The notes: generated by a model from the sequence alone, not told the origin. Positions 48,601 through 58,048 are shown, numbered from the stretch's first letter. The stretch: 64,000 nt of DNA from Saccharomycopsis fibuligera x Saccharomycopsis cf. fibuligera (GCA_001936135.1 CP012817.1:2790001-2854000), one strand, 5' to 3'. Translations and numbers: made by a program.

Positions 48601-49031
48601 GGGTGTTTGTTCATGTAGCTTCGCACTTCCTTTAATGCCGGAGGAGAATCTTCGAATTTCATTTCGGACAGCTTGGAATTAGTCTTTTTGGTTTTCGGTA
48701 AGGTGACGCTCTCTTCATCTGATCTATTATCATTATCATCATGGGCAAATTCGCTTAAAATATCACTGGATTTGCTGTTTCGCAATAAATCACTTGCTGA
48801 GACTTTCAACTCTGGTAAGTCTAATAATGGTATTTTTTCAGCAATACGATTTCGCCTCACATTTGTTTCACTTTCTTCATTTACTTCAAGTTTCTGTTTT
48901 TGTTTCTTTTTCTGTTCAGGCTTTTTCTGTGTTGAGTAGTAGCACTTCCAACTCGTATGGTATAATCTGTTGGGGCTCAAAAGTCTTCTAAATTGAGCAT
49001 TATTTTTCAAAAATACTGTCATTTTAATCAT
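45621..49031 (-). CDS. MSH1: Msh1, mitochondrial MutS-type DNA repair ATPase
   Basis: The protein is 1136 residues from ATG 49031, or 1133 from the nearby in-frame ATG at 49022. The N-terminus FLKNNAQFRRLLSPNRLYHTSWKCYYS is basic, hydroxylated and acid-free, a mitochondrial presequence. MutS domain I is at about 145-250 (LTELGKFYELYFENADVYGPKL). The lever/clamp region holds low-complexity insertions (YNNSNSSNNNNINN). The ATPase has Walker A GPNMGGKST (about 897) and LLIFDEIGRGTSNNEG (about 978). Msh1 recognises mismatches and oxidised bases in mtDNA and preserves mitochondrial genomes. It is longer than yeast Msh1 (959) because of the N-terminal linker and insertions. The stop lies about 150 bp from the NAF1 stop, in convergent arrangement. 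Confidence 0.95.
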   Translation of the reverse strand: MIKMTVFLKNNAQFRRLLSPNRLYHTSWKCYYSTQKKPEQKKKQKQKLEVNEESETNVRRNRIAEKIPLLDLPELKVSASDLLRNSKSSDILSEFAHDDNDNRSDEESVTLPKTKKTNSKLSEMKFEDSPPALKEVRSYMNKHPDKVILTELGKFYELYFENADVYGPKLNLKVVKKSYATAKVSMAGFPSHYCLKYIDQLVNTYGVSVVLVKQYLKDPGFRKSNVKRFYRKIYRIITPGTIIEQDMLDHEKNNFLLSIHFPPSFLNSTVPINMKIGLSWCDISTTEFFVQETSLVNLVNDLHRIKPTEIIINESFKNKLIEKLNLNFLKSFNINWVNAAINENFNYSNYYSMFFEKKENKLKDAFDSLSRPERCSVFALLDYVREQFDIEDDQTKMPQVADVSKQEEVSSFSTTKHKEDLDIQSDGIIEEVNKIDLNSFNFSTPRKTKLENFMLIDKSAREALEITETIKDRSRKNTLFSTIKRTITPSGTRMLRNWLDAPPFDLTELKRRLSLVKVFADPIFEIHKLYMMQTLQSLSNYDALRLLFEISFNSNLMNSNSITNESNNIKLGWNYLNLLKILKGYNSIRQILYSYYDENLKHIESKGAQSTNKLLHDQIAKIVVHDELINKIEGLINKENIEAIYVSLSEAEEEGEEESADIDYNNSNSSNNNNINNPFSMKRSFFPDMTWIINTKNASADSELVKLHDCLAKLMEEKNALEEKLNQKASELQIKHCELRIENDFPNIYIQFSVKAKLTAAILNEAFEISNTFKQSKTSRNFTNAAWESLGLKILRTIKKIKYEELKFLNLLRLDVLRNFETIKSTAATIDYLDVLLSFANLSSEFNLVCPQLNKKLELNIVNGRHLTVEHNLKNSIVEFQANDCNLSNDGKIGYVISGPNMGGKSTYLRQNAIIVILAQIGSFVPADKAKIGLVDKIFTRIGSADDITSNSSTFMTEMSETSNGLSMSTERSLLIFDEIGRGTSNNEGIAIAFGILKHMANVLKSRFLFATHYAPELHRLIQINDALDTQNTINDKVAYYHTSLMSDLLNMYLKKKSENLTSSNIFNGRFFDHKLVPGISQYSHATTVAKLAQVPDNVIKNAEVALRLIEFEKTNDDKQKNADAMKKLFKFDGST

Positions 49032-49443
49032 TCAGTATTAGCAAACTAGATAAGCGTAATTATTACTAGCAGCATTCATTTCAATAAGGCTGTCCTTGCA
49101 GCTCTTACAAAGGCCCCTATTTGCCCCAATTTGAAGTTCTATCAATGAACTTGTGTGGCAGCTGGGAAACTAGTTTTGGAAAACCCAAGATATGTCCATT
49201 GCGATCAGTTATCGACATAGAATTGAAAAATCATTTTATTTTATGCGCTATAAGCCATGCTGCTGGTATATGCCGCAATGATTCATTCATACTTTACACA
49301 CACTCGAACAATAATACTGTACAGTATCCAGATATCATTTATAATACACATGATAATTCTATATAAGAAAAACAAGAAAGCTTTATGAGTTTGAATATAC
49401 AAATATGCTTATAGAAAAATAAACAAGCTAGCCGGCAGGCAGC
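49032..49443. promoter_or_regulatory. Intergenic: MSH1 promoter and NCS2 3' flank
   Basis: About 410 bp, AT-rich. No gene or strong motif was recognised; a short frame at 49121-49366 has no support. Confidence 0.4.
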
Positions 49444-50778
49444 TCATTGTCCATCTTCATCTTCATCTTCATCTTCATTATCACTGATAATAAACTCATT
49501 CAAAATTGCTTTATCAGCACTTGAAGGGCCCACATTAATTGGCCAACAAAATTCCTCATCGAGTGTGCCAAAAGATATCAAGCATCCATAACAAATATTC
49601 AAAGGCTTTTTATTTTCAGTAGTAGCAACAGTATTAAGTTGACCTGCCTCCCTAATTTCGCTCTTCCCACCAGCTTCGTCACAGGACGTGTTGACAGTGA
49701 TGTTGTTAAGCCATTCTGTAGCACTATTACTTGTTTGAAATTTGCAAATAGGGCAGTCTCCCGCTTGGGTCTTTGGAAGTGTGAGTCTCAATCCTGTTGA
49801 CACCACAGTTGATACAATAGTTGAATAGCCATTTTTCTCAAGATCGTTGAAATAGTCGTTCACAAGCTGATTCAATGTCGCTCCCTTGACATTCGTTATC
49901 TTATTGTTTATTCCAGTATCTTTATGATTGATCTTTTCATAATCTGCTTTCAACGTCAATGGAAGATAGCTGGTCAAATTGAGCAAATCAATATAATTTA
50001 CAACTTCGTTATTAAAGACGTCTTTTAGCGGATATAGCACTCTGAACCTGAATTTTTGTCCATCAGCTAACTTAAGATCTTGTTCTTCATCTAAAACTTG
50101 ACAGATTTCGATACCTTTGCCTTTGATAATATTGGAAAGAATCTTTGTTGCAATATTGTTCATTGAATTACTGAATAAAACTACAGGGAAATCATACAAG
50201 TATGCATAAACTTTGATGATAGTCCAGTATATGTTGAAAAGAAAATCTTCCTTGGTTGATTTGCTGCTGACTGAGTTAATATAGTCGGAAAAACTATCAA
50301 ACTTTTTCTGCGTAGGATTCACAAACGCGCAGTTTTTGTCAATATTTATATTGTAGAGATTTTGATTCAGTCTTGTGAATGTTAATAAATTCAAGATTTT
50401 CAAGTCTATGTCATGAAATTTATATTTCTCTTTAATATTTTTGAAAAATTGTTTAATATTTGCAATAATGGTACTATCATCACTATCAACAATGAAAAGC
50501 ACAGTCATTTTAAACGGAAGCTTGTATAGATCTTTGGAGTAATTAATCAAAATATCAAGTAATGTTATCGAATTACTGAAATTCACATAACTAGTGTTTG
50601 AAAGATCATAATTTATAGGCAACAATATGTTAATTAAGCGATCCATATTATTACTATTGAGAGTCTGCATCATCTTTCTTTGCTTTCCCCGGATAAACTT
50701 GATGAAACATTCTTTACAGAAATTTTGGTTTCTGGTAACTAAAACGGAAGGTTGCTCGCACCTTTGGCAGTGAGTCAT
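49444..50778 (-). CDS. NCS2: Ncs2/Ctu2, cytosolic tRNA 2-thiolation protein
   Basis: The 444-residue protein opens with the zinc-binding MTHCQRCEQPSVLVTR..FCKECFIKFIRGKQRK typical of Ctu2. The middle has the degenerate PP-loop-like fold of the family. Near the C-terminus come DCPICKFQTSNSATEWL and LNICYGCLISF, further paired cysteines. With Ncs6, Ncs2 thiolates U34 of tRNA-Lys, -Glu and -Gln using sulfur from Urm1. A target, tRNA-Glu(TTC), lies at 34749 in this window. The tail ends in an acidic DNEDEDEDEDG run. Confidence 0.92.
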   Translation of the reverse strand: MTHCQRCEQPSVLVTRNQNFCKECFIKFIRGKQRKMMQTLNSNNMDRLINILLPINYDLSNTSYVNFSNSITLLDILINYSKDLYKLPFKMTVLFIVDSDDSTIIANIKQFFKNIKEKYKFHDIDLKILNLLTFTRLNQNLYNINIDKNCAFVNPTQKKFDSFSDYINSVSSKSTKEDFLFNIYWTIIKVYAYLYDFPVVLFSNSMNNIATKILSNIIKGKGIEICQVLDEEQDLKLADGQKFRFRVLYPLKDVFNNEVVNYIDLLNLTSYLPLTLKADYEKINHKDTGINNKITNVKGATLNQLVNDYFNDLEKNGYSTIVSTVVSTGLRLTLPKTQAGDCPICKFQTSNSATEWLNNITVNTSCDEAGGKSEIREAGQLNTVATTENKKPLNICYGCLISFGTLDEEFCWPINVGPSSADKAILNEFIISDNEDEDEDEDGQ

Positions 50779-51100
50779 CTTTGAAATTATTATAGGCTAT
50801 AGTACAAGTTTATTGGAATGTGTTTCTTTGGTTTGCTAAGCGATGAAAGAAAGAAGTAAAAATAAAATAAAATAAGTAAAAAAAAAAATTTTATTTTTTT
50901 ATGATCTCATCTCCAGTCTTTTAGTAGAGTGCCTTTAGTAACATAGTATTGCCCCTTATTGCGGCAGAAAAGACTCTGAAAGGAAAAACAAGTCCAATGG
51001 CATCATCGTTGAGATAGATAGCATTGACAGAACCATAGAGTAACTGACATTCTTACTGTTGTATACCTTAGCTATCAATACTAAACCACAATTCATTATC
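50779..51100. promoter_or_regulatory. Divergent promoter of NCS2 and PEX17
   Basis: This 322-bp spacer has an A/T-rich core (about 50865-50900) and no additional gene. Confidence 0.4.
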
Positions 51101-51712
51101 ATGCCTTCGTCAGCGTCAAAGAACCTTCCCAGCCATCCGACGTTAATATACATCACAAAACTCCTCCATTATGCCGGTTACGCATCCATAGCATCATACC
51201 TAGTGGCCCTATTCTTGCTCAAGCCGCTTTTAAACAACAAGGCAAACTTATTGAAGTATTTGTACAAAAACAATATAAAAAGATTGAACAGCCTTTATAT
51301 CGAGCTCGCGAAAAAGTTTACCGTTGTACCTAATGTACTCATAAACTATGATGGAAAACAGTACAGCGATGCCACGACGCAAACTGAAAAGGACAAAAAA
51401 TATGACTTTAGACGTTATGATAAAAACGCTCAAAATGATTCAAGATTTGACAGATCGACATTTGTCACTACTTCTTTGTCTTCGCTCGAAAAAGTCGAGA
51501 TACTAAGTGAATCATTAAGATTATTTAACGAGAGGCTTACTATGACTAACGCTAGTAGTTATTTGGAAGATTTGAATTTTAGAGTCAATGAATTCAATAA
51601 TCAATTGCAGTCAGATAGATTTGGCCACAATAAAATTTTCGATAAAAATGATGTAATACCAGAGATCAACTCCAAAATAAGAGCAATGAAAGGGTTTGTG
51701 TTAACAAATTAG
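51101..51712 (+). CDS. PEX17: Pex17, peroxisomal docking complex subunit
   Basis: The ATG at 51101 gives 203 residues, close to yeast Pex17 (199); an in-frame TTG at 51059 is not the start. One hydrophobic segment lies near the N-terminus (about 19-42, LLHYAGYASIASYLVALFLLKPLL). A basic helical region, a DATTQTEKD motif resembling STQTSDDN in yeast Pex17, and predicted coiled coil follow. The end EINSKIRAMKGFVLTN parallels IREIKGWFV. Pex17 joins Pex13 and Pex14 in the docking complex for matrix-protein import. The family diverges fast, so similarity is motif-level. Confidence 0.78.
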   Translation: MPSSASKNLPSHPTLIYITKLLHYAGYASIASYLVALFLLKPLLNNKANLLKYLYKNNIKRLNSLYIELAKKFTVVPNVLINYDGKQYSDATTQTEKDKKYDFRRYDKNAQNDSRFDRSTFVTTSLSSLEKVEILSESLRLFNERLTMTNASSYLEDLNFRVNEFNNQLQSDRFGHNKIFDKNDVIPEINSKIRAMKGFVLTN

Positions 51713-51834
51713 TTTATTTTTTTTATTTTTTCAGATCTTCTATAGAATAGTATAGAGGTTATCATGTATTCAAAATCTGGGAGAAATACGTAAACAAAAA
51801 AGCTTAGTTTCAAAAAGCAGCCAATTCAAATCAC

Positions 51835-52847
51835 TCAAATACCAAACTTGGAAATATCAAAAGTTTCAAAAGTGCTGATAATCTCACCCCTGGAGTTGAT
51901 AATTTCATCCTCTTTGCCATTCAAAACTTTCAAGGCCCTTTTATCAGCAATCCAAATTACATAACTGCCAGCATTAGCCCCGCTGAGCACCCCAGGTATA
52001 CCATCTTCAAATACAAGACACTCTTCCGGCTTGATTTCTTTTTCTGTTCCCTTAATCCCCAATTTCTCATTTAACTTTTTCAACGTTAATAAATAAATAT
52101 CTGGATGCGGCTTGCCTCGACCTTTTGGAATCTCTACATGGTCCCCAGTAATCACAACATCAAATAATTCAAACCCGTTTTCTTGCAAATGCAAAGTCTT
52201 AAGCTCGTAGCCTTTGTAAATGGACGACGTGGCGACCGCCAAAGGCACATTTTTTGAACTCAATTGCTGTAAAAGACGCTGAACTCCTGGTAAAAATGAA
52301 CAATTTGGGAACTTCTTCTCTTGTAATTTGATAGTTTCATGGAAGAATTCTTCTGCAGTGATAAGATTGCTGATACCATAATGCTCGAGGATGAGTTGAG
52401 CAGAAACTACTCCTGGTCTCCCTTGAAGATTGATTTTGAGATCCCAGGTCAATGGACCGACATTATATCTAGCAAGAACTTCAGAGATGGTCTCCGTGTA
52501 AACGTCTTCGGAGTTGATCAAGGTTCCATCCATGTCTAAATACTATATTATTAGCGGCATACTCTGTTTTCTGTTTGTTTTTTTGTTTTTGTTTTTACCA
52601 TGATCATACAGTGGCAGATACTAGCTGATCATACCTAGGGAAAACAATCAAGACTAAAGCACACGTACCGAAAAGACATGCACGAATGTTTCTATATATC
52701 ATAACAGTTAGTAATTTTATTTTGACTTATGTTACTTTGGTTTCTTTAAAACTATCCAAGAAATACCCAAGATGGATCTTCTGGTAACATCATCAAAGCT
52801 GCATTATTTCACGAAATCACATACGTTGGCACAGTTTGGACCGTCAT
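51835..52847 (-). CDS. HAD-family sugar/nucleoside phosphatase, three exons: complement(join(51835..52535, 52669..52691, 52825..52847))
   Basis: The long exon begins in the middle of HAD motif I: its first ATG would cut the DxDGT signature and an in-frame TAG lies just upstream. Splicing restores it. Exon 1 (52847-52825) encodes MTVQTVP plus two bases. A 23-nt exon 2 (52691-52669) encodes NIRACLF, and exon 3 continues DMDGTLINSEDVYTE. The product is 248 residues. Motif II is AVATSS, the motif III lysine is in KGRGKPHPDIY, and motif IV is VFEDGIPGV. This is the HDHD1/Dog2-like group (pseudouridine-5'-phosphatase or 2-deoxyglucose-6-phosphatase type); S. cerevisiae YKL033W-A is a likely relative. 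The substrate cannot be read from sequence. The PEX17 stop is 122 bp away. Confidence 0.85.
52536..52668 (-). other. Intron 2 of the HAD phosphatase gene
   Basis: The 133-nt intron has a GTACGT donor at 52668 and a TTTAG acceptor ending at 52536. The branch candidate is a weak GCTAAT about 20 nt upstream of the acceptor. It is required to restore DMDGT in frame. Confidence 0.78.
52692..52824 (-). other. Intron 1 of the HAD phosphatase gene
   Basis: The 133-nt intron has a GTATGT donor at 52824, a perfect TACTAAC branch site (52713-52707) and an ATATATAG acceptor ending at 52692, 15 nt later. All three signals are canonical. Confidence 0.82.
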
Positions 52848-53645
52848 TTCAAATATTTCAAATGATTCAAAGAAATAACTCTTCAGGAAAATGACGAACT
52901 TTAATTATATAAGCACAAATGCCTAACACTCCTGCAATAAAAAGAATAATAAGAATATTACCAGTCAAAAACCAGCTGGCTAGAGGAAATATATAAGTAC
53001 CAGCAATTTCATACTGTCTGTCTGCAGGCCTCCGATCTGCTCGTTTTTTTCCTCCGAACTAGCCAAAATAATCTAATTGGAACGGGGCACCCGGCTGCAT
53101 CGTGCATGGTTTATCCGCCGCACTCATGGATCAAAAGCGTATCTGAGGGCTTTATTGGTCTTCGAAAAAGCTATCCTTTTGGTGATTATTTAGCTTACTG
53201 ACTTAAATTAACTCTGACAGATGGCATTAAGATAGAAAATTGGTTTTGGGGCTATTTACTATTGTTTCAATATTATTGTGTAGAGTTTACTTTCCTAAAT
53301 AAACAGTGGTTTTTCTTCATAGCTGTTATCTTATCTTCTCCGCAAAATGTATTGTTAATCTTCTCGGTGCTATTGTCTTGTTTTCTGCAAGATTTCTTCA
53401 CTGCAAACAAAAGGTTTAGGCATCTGATTCATGGTCTACAAGCAAAATAAAAAGGTTATTGGAGCTTTTTTGTATATTTGAGGAGCTGTGTACGCTTTAA
53501 TATATAAACCAATTCTAATTAAAGGATTAATGTTGAATGAAAAATAACTAAAAACTGTAACAACAGTTAAGAGTCGAAGGCCTAAAAAAAAAGTCATGCT
53601 TAAAACTTTATTTTGCCTCATATTAGTAACTCGGAAGTTGTCTGA
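52848..53645. promoter_or_regulatory. Intergenic: HAD gene promoter and X-Pro peptidase 3' flank
   Basis: About 800 bp. A TATATAATT box (minus strand) lies near 52901-52909, about 55 bp upstream of the HAD start. A GC-richer patch (about 53020-53140) holds several CCG/CGG motifs. No gene was recognised. Confidence 0.45.
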
Positions 53646-55337
53646 TTACTTGAGAGCATGGAAGTGGGATCTGCCCTTTTTGATACCATCGAGCACAATC
53701 TTGGAAATTTCTTCTGGGTCCTTAGTAATCTTGGTCAAGTTTTCATAGCCATTCTTAGTCACCAAAATATCATCTTCAATTCTAACTCCACCAATCTTCC
53801 AATAGTCTTTCAAAGCATCTTGGTTAACAAATTTTGCCTTTTTTGGATCCTTCAAGCCATCTTCAATCAAGAATGGCGAAAAGTAAACACCCGGTTCATC
53901 AGTAACCACCATTCCTGCTTTCAACGGACGACGCAATCTCAAGTATTTGAGCAATGGGTTCTTGTCTTCATAATTGGCATATCCGCCAACATCATGAGTG
54001 TCCATACCCAACAAATGACCCAATCCGTGAGGGAAAAACGAACCGGAAATTCCACTGTCCAAGATTTCTTCCTCTGTGCCATTAACAAAAATGCCCAATT
54101 CTATAAACCTTTTAATCAAAATCTTATGAGCCAAGATATGCAATTCCTCCCACGATTGGCCGGCTTTAATTTTCTCCAAAGTTTTGTCTTGCATTTCAGA
54201 AACAATATTATATACGGCCAAATGTTCTTTTGACCATTTTCCATTGATTGGAAAGCATCTAGTGACATCAGTGGCGTAATTTTCCCACTCGGCACCAGCG
54301 TCAATCAAGATACTCTCTCTCTTGTCAATTTCTTCATCATTTTTAACATAATGTAAAGTGCCGCAATTAGGACCAGAACAACAAATGGGGTCATACGATT
54401 GATTTTTAGAACCTTGGCGAATCGAATGGTAAATGAATTCAGCGTGGATATGACCCTCGTTTTGCTCAATTGGAGCAGCTGACATCACAGCCAAGTGAGA
54501 GTAATCGGTGATCTGAGCTGCATGCCGCATTAAGGCAAGTTCATACTCATCTTTGATCAATCTGGCCTCGTCCAAAGCATAGAAAAAGTCAGGGTTACCA
54601 GGCATTAAGTACTGAGTGTACTGGTTATTTGATCCATCCAAGTCAGTGGTGAAGATAGTGTTACTGCCAAATATAGCAATGTTGTGCAAGATTTCCTTCA
54701 ATTCTTTAGAGTACTTAACATCATCAACGTCATACTTTTTTTTAGCATCTTCGATACTGAGGGGCAAACCACTCCACATAATATCTTCTTCTTCGACATC
54801 AGGCAAAAACAAGGTAGATTTCTCATCCTTTAAACTGAAGAGAATATGTGATCCAGGAATATTGACTCCACTCAAGTAAAAAAAGTATCTGTTTTGCCTG
54901 AATGGAGGATTTTGGTCACTGTAAGGGTACAATTTCAATTCTTCGCCACTAACGAAAAAGTATGCACGGTTTGGGTCTATATCGTGATTTCTTGACAAGA
55001 AATGCTGTTTGACTAACAAAGCATGTTTTTTGGCTGGGTACTTCTTGCCCTCAATCAGCTTAAGCCAGTCCTTGTGTTGTGAAGCAAAGTGGTTGCTGGC
55101 CATATTGAAGGAGTGGAATGTACGTGATATCTGACTTGCCTGTGTTGCCTGTGTTGCTCTAGAAGTGAATAGTAGCGAAGGAATGTAGTTCCGGAGTAGC
55201 AGGGAAGATGACGGTATCCACAACTTGAACATCGCTGATAAGAAGAGGAAGAGTAGTGTGTGTCTCAAGGAGTGTCTAATGCTGAGCGCAGTGTCCTGAT
55301 TTTTCGTCTCTCGAATTCCGAGCAGATCCAGCTGCAT
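53646..55337 (-). CDS. X-Pro dipeptidase/aminopeptidase (prolidase-like, YFR006W type)
   Basis: The 563-residue protein carries an N-terminal aminopeptidase-P domain and a C-terminal pita-bread domain with all metal ligands: DAGAEWENYATDVTRCFP (two Asp), HGLGHLLGMDTHDVGGY (His), TDEPGVYF (Glu) and GGVRIEDD (Glu). The catalytic part matches prolidase (PEPD) more closely than Icp55 and fits yeast YFR006W (535). Three in-frame ATGs are available. The first (55337) gives a hydrophobic leader. The second (Met36) opens FKLWIPSSSLLLRNYIPSLLFTSR, a mitochondrial-type presequence. The third (Met79, MASNHFAS) gives a leaderless cytosolic form. It cleaves peptides with proline at the second position. 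Confidence 0.88.
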   Translation of the reverse strand: MQLDLLGIRETKNQDTALSIRHSLRHTLLFLFLSAMFKLWIPSSSLLLRNYIPSLLFTSRATQATQASQISRTFHSFNMASNHFASQHKDWLKLIEGKKYPAKKHALLVKQHFLSRNHDIDPNRAYFFVSGEELKLYPYSDQNPPFRQNRYFFYLSGVNIPGSHILFSLKDEKSTLFLPDVEEEDIMWSGLPLSIEDAKKKYDVDDVKYSKELKEILHNIAIFGSNTIFTTDLDGSNNQYTQYLMPGNPDFFYALDEARLIKDEYELALMRHAAQITDYSHLAVMSAAPIEQNEGHIHAEFIYHSIRQGSKNQSYDPICCSGPNCGTLHYVKNDEEIDKRESILIDAGAEWENYATDVTRCFPINGKWSKEHLAVYNIVSEMQDKTLEKIKAGQSWEELHILAHKILIKRFIELGIFVNGTEEEILDSGISGSFFPHGLGHLLGMDTHDVGGYANYEDKNPLLKYLRLRRPLKAGMVVTDEPGVYFSPFLIEDGLKDPKKAKFVNQDALKDYWKIGGVRIEDDILVTKNGYENLTKITKDPEEISKIVLDGIKKGRSHFHALK

Positions 55338-55577
55338 GGCGCCACAACCTACCCGGATGGGCTCAAGATGCCTGGCAGTAGCCTCGTATTTATACGCAGT
55401 CTAGACAACGAGCAGAGCAACCGTCATCGCAAGCTAACTCCGGTTCACTGACTGACTGACTTCCACTTGTCCATCTTCACTTCCCCAGCTCCCGTACAAA
55501 AGAGTGTGTTTCCTCTTTGCCTTCCCCTGCCCACAGGAACAAGAAAAAAGAAAAAACATTGCTGACCAACTTCCATC
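55338..55577. promoter_or_regulatory. Divergent promoter of the X-Pro peptidase and DUF1769 genes
   Basis: This 240-bp spacer between divergent ATGs is relatively GC-rich, with repeated GACTGACTGACT at about 55448-55459. No TATA is obvious. Confidence 0.4.
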
Positions 55578-56435
55578 ATGCTCTTGAAAGTCGTGGCTGC
55601 ATCGTCTTATAACGAAGAAGGAGCAGTGGTACCTGTTAATAGCGGCAACGCGGTGCTGCTAGACAATGATATTGCCAGTATCCAGCTTTCTGTGAACATC
55701 AAAGGCTTTGCTGGGTCCCACGAGCACAAGAACAATAGTCACCCAGATTTAAAATCAGAAGAGCAGCAGAAATTGCTGGCAAACGAGAAGCTAAACATTA
55801 CGTTACAAGTGAAGCCAAAACGAGACATACAGGGCCACCAGCTTCTCTTTGGCAATGACTTTGGCTATCCGCTAAGAGATTTCCTTCCGTATGGTACAGC
55901 TGCCGGTTTGCGGGTTTTCAAGTATATGGTAGATCCATCTGTCGACGGAGACCTCTATGCTGAGAAACCGTGGCTCTATGGAAAAGCGCTTTCAAGCTTC
56001 AACTTGGTAAACTCCTCCCAAAACGACAATTTTCCTAGCAATAACGGGCTTCCGAAGGAAGATTTACAATTATTAGACACTACCAAGCTAAGTGCTGCAA
56101 TTCCTCCCGAGAGTGCAAAAAGAAAGAAGTTCTTCACAAATGCTGATAATTTACAGAACGTTACTCTTTTGAAAGATCGTTACTACTTGTTTGTCTTTCA
56201 TACCAACATTCTTTCCCTTCAAGATAACAACTTCAAAATATCTTTACCTGGTGGGTTCGAGCTAGATCTACAAAACTACTTGAACAATAAAGTGCTGGAG
56301 GGGCACAGCAATGTGAGATGGGTGTTAAAGTATAATCAATCACAAGCACCAGTAGGAGTGGATGGTGGTGTTCCGTTGGCTGTGATCACTTTCCAGCTAG
56401 TAAATGAGGAGAACGATCTGCCTACTGCGGGTTGA
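55578..56435 (+). CDS. DUF1769-family fungal protein
   Basis: The 285-residue protein starts at ATG 55578. It carries blocks I associate with the fungal DUF1769 family: LLFGNDFGYPLRDFLPYGTA, VFKYMVDPSVDGDLYAEKPWLYG, ALSSFN and, near the C-terminus, FHTNILSLQDNNFKISLPGG with NVRWVLKY. The fold may be beta-rich. There is no signal peptide or membrane segment. The molecular function of the family is not established. A variable polar insert lies at about 150-190. Confidence 0.8.
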   Translation: MLLKVVAASSYNEEGAVVPVNSGNAVLLDNDIASIQLSVNIKGFAGSHEHKNNSHPDLKSEEQQKLLANEKLNITLQVKPKRDIQGHQLLFGNDFGYPLRDFLPYGTAAGLRVFKYMVDPSVDGDLYAEKPWLYGKALSSFNLVNSSQNDNFPSNNGLPKEDLQLLDTTKLSAAIPPESAKRKKFFTNADNLQNVTLLKDRYYLFVFHTNILSLQDNNFKISLPGGFELDLQNYLNNKVLEGHSNVRWVLKYNQSQAPVGVDGGVPLAVITFQLVNEENDLPTAG

Positions 56436-56816
56436 TAACAATAGAAATAAAATAACTTTTTTTTTAGGTTCCTTTTTGCGGTTTTCGCTATCAGTAAGCT
56501 TAGTATAAACTTGATGAGTAGCGATTTTCTCTTTGTGTTCGGCATAACGGCGCAAATTGCGGGGTTTGGTGGCTAACCCAAGTTACTCCACCATCCACCA
56601 TCCACCACAAAGTCCGGGCAGATTAATATGGCGTCGTTTTCACAATCAAAAATTACAGAACCGCAGGTGTCAAGGATCATCATGAGCGCAACTGTGGTAA
56701 CATTGCAATGAGCAACAGTATCGGATTGATGAACTTGTAATTGTGCGGAAGTCACGGCAGTCAACTCGTTCCAGAATGAAATCAATTTGCAAAAATCATA
56801 GTTGCTACCACAGAAA

Positions 56817-56858
<42 letters not shown>

Positions 56859-57068
56859 GTTATGCAATCGCATGCATGCACCGCAGGTCACTAGTTTTCT
56901 TAAAGAATTCCCTCAATTGCAAGTTAACTTGTGTGTATGTGGAAAATTGCTTGCTCCATAAACTTGCTAGCATTATCCGTTACAAGAAAACAAAAAAGTT
57001 TTAGTCGTTGTTTATTTGGTAAAAATATACGCGTCCCCGAATTGTAAGGGGTATGGGGTTAAAAATAA
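56436..57068. other. Intergenic with A37 tract
   Basis: This 3' flank of the DUF1769 gene contains 37 consecutive A residues at 56820-56856, followed by CATGCATGCA. The T5 terminator of tRNA-Ser lies at its right end on the minus strand. No gene was seen. Confidence 0.5.
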
Positions 57069-57168
57069 CGTTACAGACAGGATTCGAACCTGCGCACGGA
57101 AACCGCAATGCCTATCAGCTCGGTTTAACCATAGCAGGGCATCGCCTTAACCACTCGGCCACTGTAAC
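57069..57168 (-). tRNA. tRNA-Ser(GCT), intron-containing
   Basis: Minus strand, 100 nt. Acceptor arms GTTACAG and CTGTAAC pair, with discriminator G. The D arm GGCCGAGTGGTTAAGGC and long variable arm are serine type, and the T arm is CAGGTTCGAATCCTG. The anticodon stem ATGCC/GGCAT encloses CTGCTA then an intron of about 18 nt. It is not the tRNA-Ser(CAG) that decodes CUG. Confidence 0.94.
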
Positions 57169-58048
57169 TTGTCTTTTCTGTAGTTTAAATTGGGTTGTCA
57201 CCACTGTCTAAGCTCCAATAAACTAGTAGTCTAGATTGATCCTCAAATCACTGCTTCTTCTTGGATCAACATATTCTGCCCACCCCTTAACTCTATAATT
57301 TTCCTCGAAGATCCTGTACAGCTCTTAGACGACTTCTAACTTTCAAAATGCTTCTCTAGCCTAAGATACCTGTTCTTATCTTAAAATTTTGTGTTTGTCT
57401 GCAATGGTTCCGGGTTTTTGTTAATCTCCCATCTCACTTTTTTTTAAAAAAATTACTTAATTACTTTTTTTTGATTCATAATAGCCCCAATTTAATGACT
57501 AGCATTTTTAGAGTTTTAAATCAAGTCTCTTCTTATCATTACGGCGTATCGTACAGAAAAGTTTTTGGGCCATTATTCTTCAATTCTTTATTTGAAATGT
57601 AATAATTCAAAACAAACTGGAGATTAAATATTTACTTAACATTAAATTTATCGACTTATTCGCTTCTGTTTTATTTGCAAGTGTTCGCAACATTTGGAAC
57701 TTGATAAAGCAACAAACATGTTTTCCTTTACTAAACTTCTATTTTGACTCTATAAGCTATAATAGAAACACTTTTATTATGGAACTGTGACTATTCTGAA
57801 AGGGCAATTTGCTTAGATTTAATAAATATGCCTTCCACGTTTTCATTTTTATTTTTTATTATACGTGAAAGTTTTCTATCATGTTGCTGCCACCCATTCT
57901 ATTTGGCATGTGGTCAATGTCATTAATACCAAAAGCGCGGGTCATTGATACTGCGGGAAAAGCAAAATTTAAAATTGTAATAACGGATCAGTAGTATTAG
58001 AGTCCTGAGCTAATTTTGTTTTTGTCCTACCCATCAAAAGATTAAAAG
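57169..58048. other. AT-rich intergenic: tRNA-Ser 5' flank and HCS1 promoter
   Basis: About 880 bp, strongly AT-rich. I see no gene, no clear LTR ends and no long repeat shared with the rest of the window. Confidence 0.4.

Noticed and set aside
51835-52533. HAD phosphatase starting at ATG 52533
   Set aside because: This start would cut the catalytic DxDGT motif; splicing supplies the missing Asp and upstream strand.
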